A stretch of 64,000 bases of DNA, from positions 60,726,268 through 60,790,267 of the forward strand of contig CM038218.1 of the NCBI GenBank assembly GCA_021442155.1. Reading direction: 5' to 3'. A model generated the notes under the pieces. That model did no database searches, was not told where the DNA came from, and saw only the letters and a list, made by a program, of their open reading frames with translations. The DNA comes from Cymbidium sinense (lineage: Eukaryota; Streptophyta; Magnoliopsida; Asparagales; Orchidaceae). Below, in pieces: positions 11,544 through 21,936 of the stretch. Position 1 is the first letter of the stretch. Each line of letters begins with the position of its first letter. Made by a program: the position numbers and the translations under genes.

Positions 11544-12042
11544 TTATTTAAGTGTTTTTTGAGGCCAAGCAAAAAAATCGTGATAAACAAAGTCCCTAAA
11601 TCTATTCATTTTTTGTCCCAGCCCCGGTTCGAGAGCTAAGGCTTCGATAGCTTCCATGTATTTGTAAATGAACATGCGCAATTGACGGGATCTGACTGCA
11701 ACCCGCCACCGCTTCAACCATTTTACCGGTCATTGCCAAAATAATGGCCGATATCCCGAGCCGTGAATTTAATCGCACAGAAGATGGATAAGGTATTAGT
11801 TAGATCCCTGTGAGAACCCGCAAGAAGAGTGCATACCATTTCGCGTAATGGCTTTATGTGTCGCTTTTGGCAATGAGTCAAAATGACCACACGCCAAGCT
11901 TGATATTACCGACAAGAAGTGTCCAGTGCTGATTATGGATAACTGGGAGTAAGAGTACCGATGCACTATTCAAGTGACGTCGATATACATCTTGCTTTCT
12001 TTTAGCCATATACATGATAATTCTAAGGATGCAAGATAACAT
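11544..12042 (-). pseudogene. Ulp1/C48 SUMO-protease-like gene carried by the MULE (frameshifted)
   Basis: Proteins of this family cleave SUMO or SUMO-like modifiers. On the minus strand, 12042-11880 reads through YRRHLNSASVLLLPVI then HNQHWTLLVGNIKLGVWSF, the 'P...HW.L.v' block with the catalytic His. After a small frameshift comes DSLPKATHKAITRN, with the catalytic Asp, and a possible donor site. At about 11690-11544 the last part follows: PVNC, a one-base frameshift, then MFIYKYMEAIEALALEPGLG and a stop. It corresponds to the family's 'DCGxFxxkYme' block. The Cys codon is still there, but the preceding Asp reads as Asn. The Gln of the oxyanion hole may be the Q in LQSDPVNC. Exons upstream (12-14 kb) were not resolved. 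Similar ULP genes ride on Kaonashi MULEs. Confidence 0.72.
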
Positions 12043-14030
12043 CTATAAGTCACACAGCATATACGTGAATATCAAGAATGAATTGCGTAACCAATTTTGG
12101 AGGAGTAACTCACCCAATGTAAGCATGAAATGTAAAGGAATGGGACATACAATCTCGCACGAGTACTAACGATATCGACGCAGCATCGATGATAATCGAT
12201 CCATCAAGAATCATACCGCCGCTAAATAATAATATCCACAGCAATCAGATCTCCCCGCATTATCGTAAATAGTTTTTTGTAATTTATCGAAAGAGAAATT
12301 AAGTAGGAATGATATGACATTTGAATCTGTGAAAAGGAGGAAGATGGTGACTTACTTGTCCCGAATCGAGCACACGACGGCCTATGAGTTGGAGCATCGG
12401 CCGATGCATGCCATCTCTGATGGAAAGTCCACGTCAGCGCGGCTCCGGTGTAATATAATTATTTAGCCGAAATTAATTGGTAAAAGCTATATGTCATCTA
12501 AAGCTCGAGAATCGAACTTCGCTACTGACCGGTGCTCTCCACAACCACGATAGCCTTTGATGGCTCATCGAGGTCGCCGACGCCAACCGCGAATTGGTGA
12601 AACCGTCATCATCTATATCACATTATTCATGAAATTAATGAATAACGCCGCCGCCAGGGGTGGAGGGTAGATCACCAGCCCAGTCTGTAGAGTGAACGAG
12701 AGAACATAGCTTTCCTCTTCCTCGTCTGGCTCACCCGACGCATGCACGCCAATGAAGGGATGATATAGCCAGTGGAGCCTCCTTCGCCAGCCTGACGGAG
12801 CTTCGCACAAGACTCCCAGGGGCTTCCACTATAAAGGTCTCCCCGAGAAGATACCCCTGGTCTCCTCAGAGCCTTCCACCCTGGGATGGAAGCACTCTTC
12901 TCGCAGTGGTACCTCAATAGCAAGAATCTGCATGAATGCCATCCACCTCTCACACCGATGAGGATAGATGCCACAACTTCCTCAACTCCTCAAACCCAAA
13001 TAACCCATCTATTACGATCCGATTGGGGTAGCAGAGGGCAAGCTGACACACCGCTGGGGAATATCCGGGAGAGATATAATGGGAATCAAGAGCAAAGAAT
13101 GGTCGGACCGCTGATGGTCGATGTCGCTCGCTAGTGGGATGAGAGGATGATTCAATGAGCCAGTCTCTTCTCGATAAGTCCTCGAGTGTGGCGACTGTTA
13201 AGCCAAAGATAGATATGACAAACAACAAGTAAATGCATTACTACAATCAAATGAATGAACATAACTAATGTCCTCAGACTGGTCTCCTCCCAAATCGTCA
13301 AGGCAACGCCGCAGAACTTTATTTTAGGCCAACGAACATACGTATCGTGACGAAATGGCTACTAATGCTAATAATGTGCTCACCGTGATCTAACAAAAAA
13401 TTTATACGTTAACTTGCTCACATCAAGTAAAACATAACCGACGGGTCAACATACCATAAGAAGAGGGACAAAGCCACTCATGTAGCCAGCGCTGTGGTTT
13501 GTATCTTTCTTGTAATGCCATTGAATTGTGACACTAAGAAGGCCCAAAACAATTGTACTCAAAGAAATTTTTCAATATTATCGACGTTAATTAAACTAGA
13601 AGCTACTCTATAGTTATGGTATGCAAAGAACAAATTTGAAATAAGAAAATGTACGTATGTACATATAAATCAAGAACGAGCTATCCGATTGCTGAAGCTT
13701 ATTTATAATCTCAACTATAGACAATGGGGATTTCGCCATAAAACTTTCTCCCTTTGTTTGGCATCCCCAAAGATCACGCTTCATCCGGTGAAAGAAATGC
13801 ACACCCAAGAAAAGGCTTGTCATGTCCCAAAGAAGATAGATAGGTTATGGCAACCGAAGTCTTGCACCCGTGCAATCCGACCAATTGGTTCAGTGAAGCC
13901 GCTTCAATATTTCGCCACTTCACTAGTGAGCGAATATTATCAAATAATGCTCGATGGCACTCTACCGCATCTAGACGTTATCCTTGATACTGAACTTCAA
14001 AATAAAGTTAAGGTAATCGAATATTAAAGA
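12043..14030 (-). other. GC-richer MULE cargo with exon-like stretches, unidentified
   Basis: This part is clearly richer in G+C than the surrounding DNA and probably holds the upstream exons of the Ulp1-like gene or captured host sequence. One good exon candidate on the minus strand is about 13563-13458: acceptor 'ttctttgag', donor 'gtatgttg', open reading TIVLGLLSVTIQWHYKKD then TNHSAGYMSGFVPLLM, of mixed hydrophobic character. A longer open region lies at 12674-13228. I recognise no family in either. Minus-strand orientation agrees with the Ulp1-like gene downstream. Confidence 0.35.
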
Positions 14031-14039
14031 TAATGGATT

Positions 14040-16690
14040 GCAAGCACCTTAATATCGTGAGTACGAGGGTATGGGGTGCGTGAGGTACGTATGTACAGAT
14101 TCATTTTCTCTACAAAACATCCAAACCGGCAAAATCTCAAGAAAGTATAGACAGAGGTATGAGGGTTCTGAGAGTACATTTGCAAACAAGCATCAAAATT
14201 AGCTTCCAAACAACCTCTAAACTACTTCCACAAGAAAGCAAGAATATTGTCTCAAAACCACAACAATCAAAAAATAGCCCAAAATCGCCTAATATCGAGG
14301 GAGGTACAGGTAGAGGTAGGCATTCATTTTCTCCACGTAACACACCCAAACCGACAAAACACAACTTTCTTATTCATAACGATTCTATAAAGATGCCTCC
14401 AAACGGAAAAATGGACAAAAAATGCAAAATCTTAAGAAAGTATAGAGAGGTAGAGGGGTTCGAGAGTACATTTGCAAACAAGCATCAAAATTAGCTTCCA
14501 AACAACCTCTAAACTACTTCCACAAGAACATCATTGTCTCAAAACCGTGAACAATCAAGAAAATAACCCAAAATCGCCTCTAATATCGAGGGTATAGAGG
14601 CATGCAGTACGATTCATTTTCTCCATGTAAAACCCAAACCAAAACACAACTTCCCGCTTATAACGGATTCTAGCCATAGTATGCCTCCTCCAAACGGAAA
14701 AATGGACAAAAAATGCAAAATCTCAAGAAAGTATAGAGCAGAGGGTTCTGAGAGTACAAAACAAGCATCAAAATTAGCTTCCAAACAACCTCTAAACTAC
14801 TTCCACGAAAGCAAGAAACATTGTCTCAAAACCGACCAACAATCAAGAAAAATAGCCCAAAATCGCTCTAATATCGAGGGTACAGAGTGCAGGCAGTATA
14901 GATTCATTTTCTCCACGTAACACACAAACCGACAAAACACAACTTCCGCTATTCATAACGATTCTAGCCATAGTATGCCCTCCAAACGGGAAAAATGGAC
15001 TGAAAAAAATGCAAAATCTCAAGAAAGTATAGAGGTACAGAGGTACAGAGTGGTTCGGAGAGTACATTTACAAACAAGCATCAAAATTAGCTTCCAAACA
15101 ACCTCTAAACTACTTCCACAAGAAAGCAAGAACATTGTCTCAAAACCGTGACCAACAATCAAGAAAAACATCATCTCTAATATCGAGGGTGCAGAGGTAC
15201 AGGAGAGGCAGAGGTACAGATTCATTTTCTCCATAACACACAAACCAAAGAAACACAACTTCCCGCTTATTCATAGCATAAGATGCCCTCCAAACGGAAA
15301 AATGGACTGAAAAAATGCAAAATCTCAAGAAAGTATAGAGGTAATGAGGGTCAGAGTGGAGAGTACATTTGCAAACAAGCATCAAAATTAGCTTCCAAAC
15401 AACCTCTAAACTACTTCCACAAGAAAGCAAGAACATTGTCTCAAAAATCGAACAATCAGAAAAAAATAGCCCAAAATCGCCTCTAATATCGAGGGTGTAT
15501 GCAGGCAGAGTGTGATTCATTTTCTCCACATAACACACCCAAACCGCAAAACACAACTTCCAACATAATGATTTAGTTTAAAGATGCCCTCCAAATGAGA
15601 AAAATGGACTAAAAAATGCAAAATCTCAAGATAGAGGTACAGAGGTATAGAGGGGTTCAGAGAGTACATTTGCAAACAAGCATCAAAATTAGCTTCCAAA
15701 CAACCTCTAAACTACTTCCACAAGAAAGCAAGAACATTGTCTCAAAAATCGAATCAACAATCAAGAAAATCGCTCTCTAAAATGCAGAGAGGCAGTACAA
15801 AGGTATAGAGGCATGAAAATGAGGTAGAGTTGTGATTCATTTTCTCCACGTAACACACCCAAACCAAGAAACACAACTTCCCGCTTATTCATAATGGATT
15901 CTAAGATGCCCTCCAAACGGAAAAATGGATCAAAAAATGCAAAATCTCAAGAAAGTAGGAGTACAGAGGGTTCAAGAGTACATTTGCAAACAAGCATCAA
16001 AATTACCCAACAATCTCTAAACTACTTCCACAAGAAAGGCTTACAAATTTAAAACCGACAATCAAGAAAAAAACCCAAAATCGCTCTAATATCGAGGGTA
16101 CAGTATAATGCAGAATGGGTACAGATTCATTTTCTGAATACACCCAAACCGACAACTTCCCGCTTATTCAAGATTCTAGCCACCATAAGATGCCCAAACC
16201 AAAAAATCTAAAAAAATGTAAAATCTCAAGAAAGTATAGACAGAGGGGTTCTGAGAGTACATTTGCATCAAATCAAATTTCCAAACAACCTCTAATCTAC
16301 TTCCACAAAGCTTAACATTGTCTCAAAACCGACCTAACAATCAAGAAAAATAGCCCAAAATTGTCTCTAATGTGAGGGTACGCAGAGGTAGAGGACAGAG
16401 GCAGGAGTACAGAGGCATGTAAATGAGAGGAGGTATGTGCAGAGACAGAGAGTACATTCATTTTCTCCACACACACCCAAACCCAGAAATACATAACTTA
16501 TTCATAAATAAGTATGCCCTCCAAACGGAAAAATGGATTAAAAAAAATGCAAAATCTCAAGAAAGTATAGGGATCTGTTTCTGAGGCTGGGTACAGTCAA
16601 CAAATCAACAAAATAGCCCAAAATCGCCTCTAATATCGAGGGTACGATGCAGGGGTACGAGGTACATGAAGGTAAATAGAGAAAAAAAAT
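14040..16690. repeat. Tandem array of ~300-bp units, right subterminal region of the MULE
   Basis: About nine head-to-tail copies of a 280-330 bp unit. The landmark 'gcaaaatctcaagaaagtat' occurs near 14122, 14426, 14716, 15010, 15317, 15618, 15939, 16218 and 16548. Each unit also contains 'gagagtacatttgcaaacaa', 'aacaacctctaaactacttc', 'ctaatatcgagggt', several CAGAGGTA-type words, and 'gattcattttctcca'. Copies differ mainly in the number of short CAGAGGTA words and by small deletions. CAGAGGTA is the reverse complement of the TACCTCTG word at the left end, so the two ends of the element are mirror images. Confidence 0.9.
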
Positions 16691-16699
16691 GCCATAAAG

Positions 16700-17032
16700 A
16701 AACCTAAACATTGAATGGATCAAAGGCAGAAAATCCTAAAATCTTCAAGTTCAGAATGCGGAAATACCTGTAACTAATCAATACCTCAATTTGAAATTCA
16801 AGCCAAGCCGCTGATCGAACGAGAGGGCCAACCGACAATGGAGAAATTCTCTTGCCCTAAACAGAGTATTAAGAATACCGAACGACGAGATTTTGCTCAG
16901 GTTTGGTAAATCGGCCTGCCTGTCGCCGAAAAATAGCGCCATTTTCGCCTTACGTCATTTTACGCCGTTAATCGCACGCTGCAGACAGATTGAGTCGCGA
17001 TGAAAAGCTACGCTGAGACGTAATATTTTCCC
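16700..17032. other. Right MULE terminus with terminal inverted repeat
   Basis: The last ~110 bp (from about 16,925) are the right terminal inverted repeat. It ends in GACGTAATATTTTCCC. The 16,700-16,920 part shows no gene. Confidence 0.7.
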
Positions 17033-17041
17033 GAAAACAAG
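17033..17041. repeat. Right target-site duplication of the ~11-kb MULE
   Basis: GAAAACAAG directly after the right terminal inverted repeat. It matches 6055-6063. Confidence 0.75.
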
Positions 17042-17060
17042 AGGGTTCTCTCTTGGATTG

Positions 17061-17726
17061 TGGTTGGAGGTAGATCATCTAAGGCAATTTTTTTTAAACT
17101 AAGTATGATTAGAATCTTAATTAGTTAATTAAGTATTAATAAAAAAAATTAAAAATAGATATAGTCGCCTAATATGATGCCACGCCACGCTCGACGGCGC
17201 GCGCGCAAATGAGGCCGCCACAATGGACCGCGATTTACGGCCGCAACCAGTCACACGGAGCCAATCGCCCAATTCGCATTAATTCGTATATTAGATCACC
17301 GCCCATCGTCGCCCTGATTTATTCGCCCAAATCGCTTCCTCCCAGAGTTCACCAAACTCCGACCCACCAGCAGCCCTCCCCCCTCTCTTCTCGGCCGCCG
17401 GCAGAGGTCTGACACCTGCATTGCGCGTGTCTTTGATAGAAACTTCTTTTTTCCATACCGCTTACGCTTTCGACTTCCTCTCCCATTTACCGCCTATGGA
17501 AGTCAACATATTAGCCACGATTCACTACCATTTCATTTGAGGAAAATTCCTTTTGGATTCTACATTTTAGCACTTCTGCTCAATTTCATAGATCGCCACG
17601 CCGGAACTGACGGTAGATGCCAACTAAGGCGACTATACCTATTCTTAAATTTTTTTTATTAATATTTAATTACCTAATTAAGCTTCTAATCATACTTAAT
17701 TTAAAAAAATTGCCATCATCTAACCA
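17061..17726. mobile_element. Small TIR element with GC-rich core (Pack-MULE candidate)
   Basis: Long imperfect inverted repeats flank a GC-rich centre. The left arm (17,061-17,185) contains 'actaagtatgattagaatct', 'taattagttaattaagtatt' and 'atatagtcgcc'. The right arm (17,613-17,726) has the same words reverse-complemented ('ggcgactata', 'aagcttctaatcatacttaa'). The core (about 17,186-17,612) is GC-rich with CT-rich stretches like a plant 5' UTR, and has no recognisable protein. GGTTCTCTCTT lies just outside the left arm and GGTTCTTTCTT just outside the right arm (one mismatch), a possible 11-bp duplication, although some bases separate it from the left arm. A host promoter or first exon captured by a MULE is the most likely reading. 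Confidence 0.55.
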
Positions 17727-17729
17727 GGT

Positions 17730-18950
17730 TCTTTCTTCTCCTCTTTTGGCTTCAAATTTTAAAGGAATAATCAAGAACAAATCAAGTGATTTCTTCTTTT
17801 ACTTCTATTTGTATATAGTTTGGGTTTCCTTAAAGATTTATATGATTTGTTTATTTGTGTATTTGCATATAGTTTGAGTATTCCTTAAAGATTTATATGA
17901 TTTGAGTTGTGCCAGTTAATAAAAGCAATATTCCTCTCTTTCTCCCCATGAATGTAGGCGCATTTGTGCCTTGTGTTCATAAGTTTAGTTTTAAAATTTG
18001 TTTGATATCCTGCAGGTTTTAGTGTCTGATTTATTCATTTTAGTTTTGTGTCTCAATTTTGTTGGCATATAATTGGTATCTTATGGATTCATGTTTGAAG
18101 GTTTTGGGCAAGAAAGAAAATAAAAGAATAAAGCAAAATATTGTAAACTCAATGTTTTACAAATTCATTAATATTTACATAAAATTTGTTCTTTCTTTAA
18201 TGCACTATGTTATTTAATATTTTCTCCTAATTGTAGGAACACTATTTGGCAGTTTTTAATCTTTTTTTATTGGTTTTATTATGTAGTAGCAAGCTTGAAA
18301 TATTAGTTCATACTACACAAATAGAATCATATTGAAAGCTTTGCTCATTCATTTGGATATATTTCTAATCGATCTTTATTCTAACACTAACTATCTGATT
18401 AAAATCAATAAATCAATATTTGATTAATATTAGAATCAACCAATTCTTAAATGAAGTTCAATTCATCACTTTGTTGGTTCATCCCATTTTAAAAATCATG
18501 GTAATCCACAACTTAAATGACTTCAATCGTCATCATTATCATCCCAATTTGCTACTTATACGAGTCAGAAATAGTGATACACTACATAATACCATGTGCG
18601 ATGTGAATGACACTAATCTAGATAACAAATGAGTTGATGGTTATAAGCATGTAATAGGATAGTACGACAATAGGTCGAGCAAATGCTCATGAACTTTTCT
18701 CACCAAATCTTCTTGAAAGTAGAGGAGGGCCAACACCGATGAGATTCTTAAGTTTATTGTGAGAAAAATCATTTGTAAATTTAGAAAAAATGCACATAAT
18801 TTGATGAGTGTTTTATGTCTTGTTTGTTAGGGGTATAAGATGCAACACATCATATACTTGAATTCAATATTTTTTTCTTAATGTTACACCTAATCATATA
18901 TAATTTTATATGAACCATCTATATCTAAATTTATTTTACAATAATATAAA
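17730..18950. other. AT-rich intergenic DNA, no gene seen
   Basis: Composition is T-rich with short open frames only. A phrase 'tttgtatatagtttgggttt' / 'tttgcatatagtttgagtat' is duplicated near 17,810 and 17,862, both followed by 'ccttaaagatttatatgatt'. No family is recognised. Confidence 0.6.
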
Positions 18951-18959
18951 GTCACAATT

Positions 18960-19800
18960 CTATTTGGTAAAATATATATATATACATTTCAAGGCAAAAT
19001 AGAGGATTGGAGGAAAAAATTTTTGGTATAGCTGCAGCTGTGAAACTACTGTGGGAAAAGCTGGTGGCAAGAAATTATTGTTGCTGAAGCTGTGAATCTG
19101 TTTGGAAAACTCAGTTCGAGCTATCGCATATTTGCAGAAGACTAAAATGTCCATATAAAGAAAAAACAGTACTGTGAGCATAACAATTTAAAGGGAAGCT
19201 TCATTTCATTACCGCCCACAGAGAATTCAGATCGCCATCCAAATCCCCCAAATCCATTGAGAAAGCAATGCTCATTTCATTGGGTACCACATAGGATCCC
19301 CAAATCAAGAGCCCCATTTAGATCCCTCAAATCCACCGTGAAAACATCAGCCCGATAACAACTTAAAGAAAAAACTTCGTAACAACTGAAATAGAGGGAG
19401 AATAGAAGAAAACTCTGGGGCATAACGAATTGGGGAACCACAATTGTAAGGCGAAATCGAGAAAACGATACCGAAGAACACACCATAGAAGTGAAACCAT
19501 ATAGAAAGAAGTCAATACATGTGAATCATGCACAAAAAAGTGAAGGCAACGGGTAGAACACACTTGCGTAAGGGATGAAAGACGGCGTAAGCGAAGACAG
19601 CGAGGGCAAGCGAGAGTTCTTGGGGTCACGGGTCAAAGACGAGGGCATGCGAGAGAAATTTTCCTTATCTAAGAACGAATGCGATCTAGTATGCTCAGTT
19701 AGAAAACGAGGTTTTGAGCGTGGCCAGCGAAGCATCCAGCCAACAATCGTCAATCTACAACATGACCAACCCAAACAGGCCCTTAGACTTCTGCAGCATT
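18960..19800. other. Moderately GC-rich stretch, unassigned
   Basis: This stretch is less AT-rich than its neighbours and has short open frames on both strands, none with a recognisable motif. It ends in 'accaacccaaacaggccctt', the kind of wording seen at ends of plant DNA transposons, just before the repeat at 19,806. It may be an old non-autonomous element. Confidence 0.3.
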
Positions 19801-19805
19801 TAGAG

Positions 19806-20690
19806 GTTGTTTACACATAAAATTTAACTCAAGTAGTATTTAGTAAATTCAATAAATTTGAAATTAATAAATCCTCTGAAAGTTAAATCTAGAAAATAAT
19901 TTGGCATGATGATAGTTAAATCAAGTTAAATCTAGTTAAATACCATCCTACTATTTGGTTATTTATATCAAAATTTAAGTTAATTATTTTATTAAATATT
20001 TAAATAATGAAAATTTAGAGGTTATTTTTTATTGTATTTTTTATCACAAAATAAACTTAAATAATTAAGTCAAGAAGATGTAAATCAAATAATTAAGAAT
20101 ACGATAGTAATGCAGATGATAATACTAATTAAAATTATAATAAATAATATATAATACACATTCAAATGATAATTATAAAAGCACAATAAAAAAGCAAATG
20201 ATAATGATTAAAGTACCCTTCTTAAATATTATTTAAATAATCAATCAAATATATAATTCATCTGTATCTTAAGATTATGATCGATGATATTTAATAAGTA
20301 AATTAAATAATAATTTCTATTTAATTTATTTATATAAAAATACTAATCATAATTAAATTAATTATAATATATTTATCATAATATAATATATCAACTAATT
20401 ATAAATCGATTAATCAATCATAAAATAGTAAATTTATATTAATAATATCTAAGTCTATTAAATTATAACTAATCTAAGATAATATATTAATTAATTATTA
20501 TTTAAATAAATTAAAATAAAAATAATTAAAAAGAAGATATTAACTCCCACCCTCCTTCGCATGCTTTTGCTTCTCTAAATCCCGTAAATCCAGCTACCAG
20601 GATTTAGTAAATCCGGATTAACTTGCGAAAGCCTCTTTAACGGGAGTACAAAAGCAGTGGAATTTAACTTGTCCCAAAATGGCTTTTACA
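19806..20690. repeat. MITE-like AT-rich repeat, copy 2
   Basis: Same block order as 3462-4010, with a longer AT-rich middle. The left end reads 'gaggttgtttacacataaaa' then 'tttaactcaag'. The right side contains 'caggatttagtaaatccgga', 'ttaacttgcgaaagcc' and 'aacgggagtac'. A short piece of the same type ('acagcccctaattaaatccg') occurs at about 21,754. No coding capacity. Confidence 0.45.
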
Positions 20691-20953
20691 ATACGCAAAA
20701 CATAACCATGGAATCGAAATGAATAGATGCTCAAAAAACCAAAAGTAACAAATCAACACAATTTCAAAATTACAACATGGACTGAATCAGTGCGAAGATG
20801 AAAAATATCAGCTAGGACTAACTTCTACCAAACAACGGGGAAATCCTACACAAATGTTAAAATAGGGATCACGAACTTACACGGTACTTAGATAAGAAAT
20901 ATCATATCACAACAAATATGAGTACCAATAGAAAAAACCTGACAGTCAAAAAG

Positions 20954-20963
20954 GTTGAGACCA
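20954..20963. repeat. Left target-site duplication of the SINE
   Basis: GTTGAGACCA, repeated exactly at 21,164-21,173. Confidence 0.85.
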
Positions 20964-21163
20964 CCCACCATCTCTTAGCTAGGTTGGTGGGCGAGCGCGG
21001 CCGAAAATTTTTTGGACCGTGTTCGATTCCTTTCGAGGCGGAGGCTGTATGAACATCAATTACATACGTAGAATACGCTTTGTAAATAGATAATAATAAC
21101 GATATCACCAACAAGATCAGTGAGTTGTTGGGTGGATACCCTTAAAAAAAAAAAAAAAAAAAA
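20964..21163 (+). mobile_element. tRNA-derived SINE, full length
   Basis: A ~200-bp insertion flanked by the perfect 10-bp duplication GTTGAGACCA. It has an RNA polymerase III promoter of tRNA type: A-box-like TTAGCTAGGTTGG at about 20,976-20,988 and B-box-like GTTCGATTCC at 21,021-21,030. It ends in a run of about 20 A residues before the right duplication. SINEs have no protein and are mobilised by LINE reverse transcriptase; RTE-type LINE fragments are present elsewhere in this window. The intact duplication and long A tail suggest a relatively recent insertion. Confidence 0.85.
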
Positions 21164-21173
21164 GTTGAGACCA
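21164..21173. repeat. Right target-site duplication of the SINE
   Basis: GTTGAGACCA following the A tail. Confidence 0.85.
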
Positions 21174-21299
21174 ACACGATCAACAAAAACAATACCAAAT
21201 AAAAAAATGCACGAAGAAAATCCAAAGAAGAGGCGAGAGCAGAAAGCAAGAGAAAAATCTGGAATCATGAGATTAGAGCAAAGCAGCAACAAAGCCAAA

Positions 21300-21560
21300 C
21301 AGATCATACCCCTGGGCGGATCGACGAAACCCCATATAGCAGAGAAGAAATTCTTTACAGATTGAACTGTGGAAAGAAATGTGCAAGTTGAATAAAAAGA
21401 AGTGAGGATCGGCTGATAAGAAGACTTCTGGAGGTGAAAAACATACCTACAGCACTGAAACACACGCGAGCGGCGACGAAAACCTGAAAGTCGTTGGCGA
21501 TTGGCGACGAGAAGCGAAGAATCGTGCTGAGAATGAATGCATCGTGAAGTTTTGCAAGAT
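21300..21560 (-). other. Possible 5' exons of a divergent minus-strand transcript
   Basis: On the minus strand, 21,560-21,450 looks like a 5' UTR exon ending at a canonical donor (gctgtag/gtatgt). A stretch with an acceptor (tttccacag) follows: 21,365-21,309 reads QSVKNFFSAIWGFVDPPR and ends at 'gtatga'. A possible next acceptor lies at about 20,855 (tttgtgtag). If real, the transcript would start back-to-back with the CCA gene and the SINE would sit in its intron. No protein family is recognised and no initiator Met could be placed. Confidence 0.25.
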
Positions 21561-21936
21561 ATCAGTCGTCCCGCGAGGAATTTATTTTCCCTCCATATTC
21601 GATCGAATTTCTAATAAAGGGAAAATGACTATTTCATGTATTTGAAATTCTTTAATATTTTACTTTACTTTTATAAATTTATCTAATCAAATACTTAAAA
21701 TATTAATTAACTAACATTTATATTATTTTATTTTGAAAATAAATAAAACAAACAGCCCCTAATTAAATCCGACTTAAATCCTCCCGCAACTAAATAGTGG
21801 CCTACTTCCTTCTCAGTTCTCTCACCCAACTCAGTGGGGGCACGGTGCGCCCACTGTAGATCCGCCAGTGAGCGCACATTAGAAATTTAGACCCGAGAGG
21901 GAGAGGAAACCACCTGCGGCAATGATATAAATTCGC
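21561..21936 (+). promoter_or_regulatory. Upstream region of the CCA gene (possible shared promoter)
   Basis: Between the possible minus-strand exon and the CCA start codon lies an AT-rich half (21,600-21,770) and a GC-rich half (21,780-21,936) with CT-rich and 'gtgcgcccactg' wording typical of a plant 5' UTR. No strong TATA box close to the ATG is seen, which would fit a housekeeping promoter. The AT-rich half ends in a MITE-like fragment ('aaacagcccctaattaaatc'). Confidence 0.35.

Larger units (their letters stand above)
6064..17032 (+). mobile_element. ~11-kb MULE carrying FAR1-type transposase and Ulp1-like protease genes (Kaonashi-type)
   Basis: The left end reads AGGAAAATATTACGTC and the right end, reverse-complemented, reads GGGAAAATATTACGTC. 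The terminal inverted repeats then run imperfectly for about 100 bp: both sides share a GACTCAAT block, an AAAATGGC block and a GCGCTATTTTT block. GAAAACAAG occurs directly before the left end (6055-6063) and directly after the right end (17033-17041). The direct match extends to 12 bp, consistent with a 9-12 bp Mutator-type duplication. Inside are a plus-strand FAR1-like transposase, a minus-strand Ulp1/C48-like gene, an internal inverted copy of the left subterminal region, and a ~300-bp tandem array near the right end. Hoen and colleagues described MULEs with ULP-like genes (Kaonashi) in plants. This one fits the type, but both genes are broken, so it is probably immobile by itself. Confidence 0.8.

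Noticed and set aside
12613..13228. Overlapping frames on both strands in the GC-rich MULE cargo
   Set aside because: GC-rich DNA has fewer stops. No domain could be recognised, so they are not listed as genes, only as unidentified cargo.
14137..15699. Several 60-138 codon frames in the tandem array
   Set aside because: The same peptide recurs in every unit on both strands. The frames follow the DNA repeat and are broken by small indels.
14040..16690. Regularly spaced repeats considered as a CRISPR array
   Set aside because: Units are about 300 bp, similar throughout rather than separated by unique spacers, in a plant nuclear transposon.
21022..21030. B-box sequence considered as a genuine tRNA gene
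   Set aside because: No cloverleaf can be drawn, and the unit has an A tail and a target duplication, so it is a SINE.
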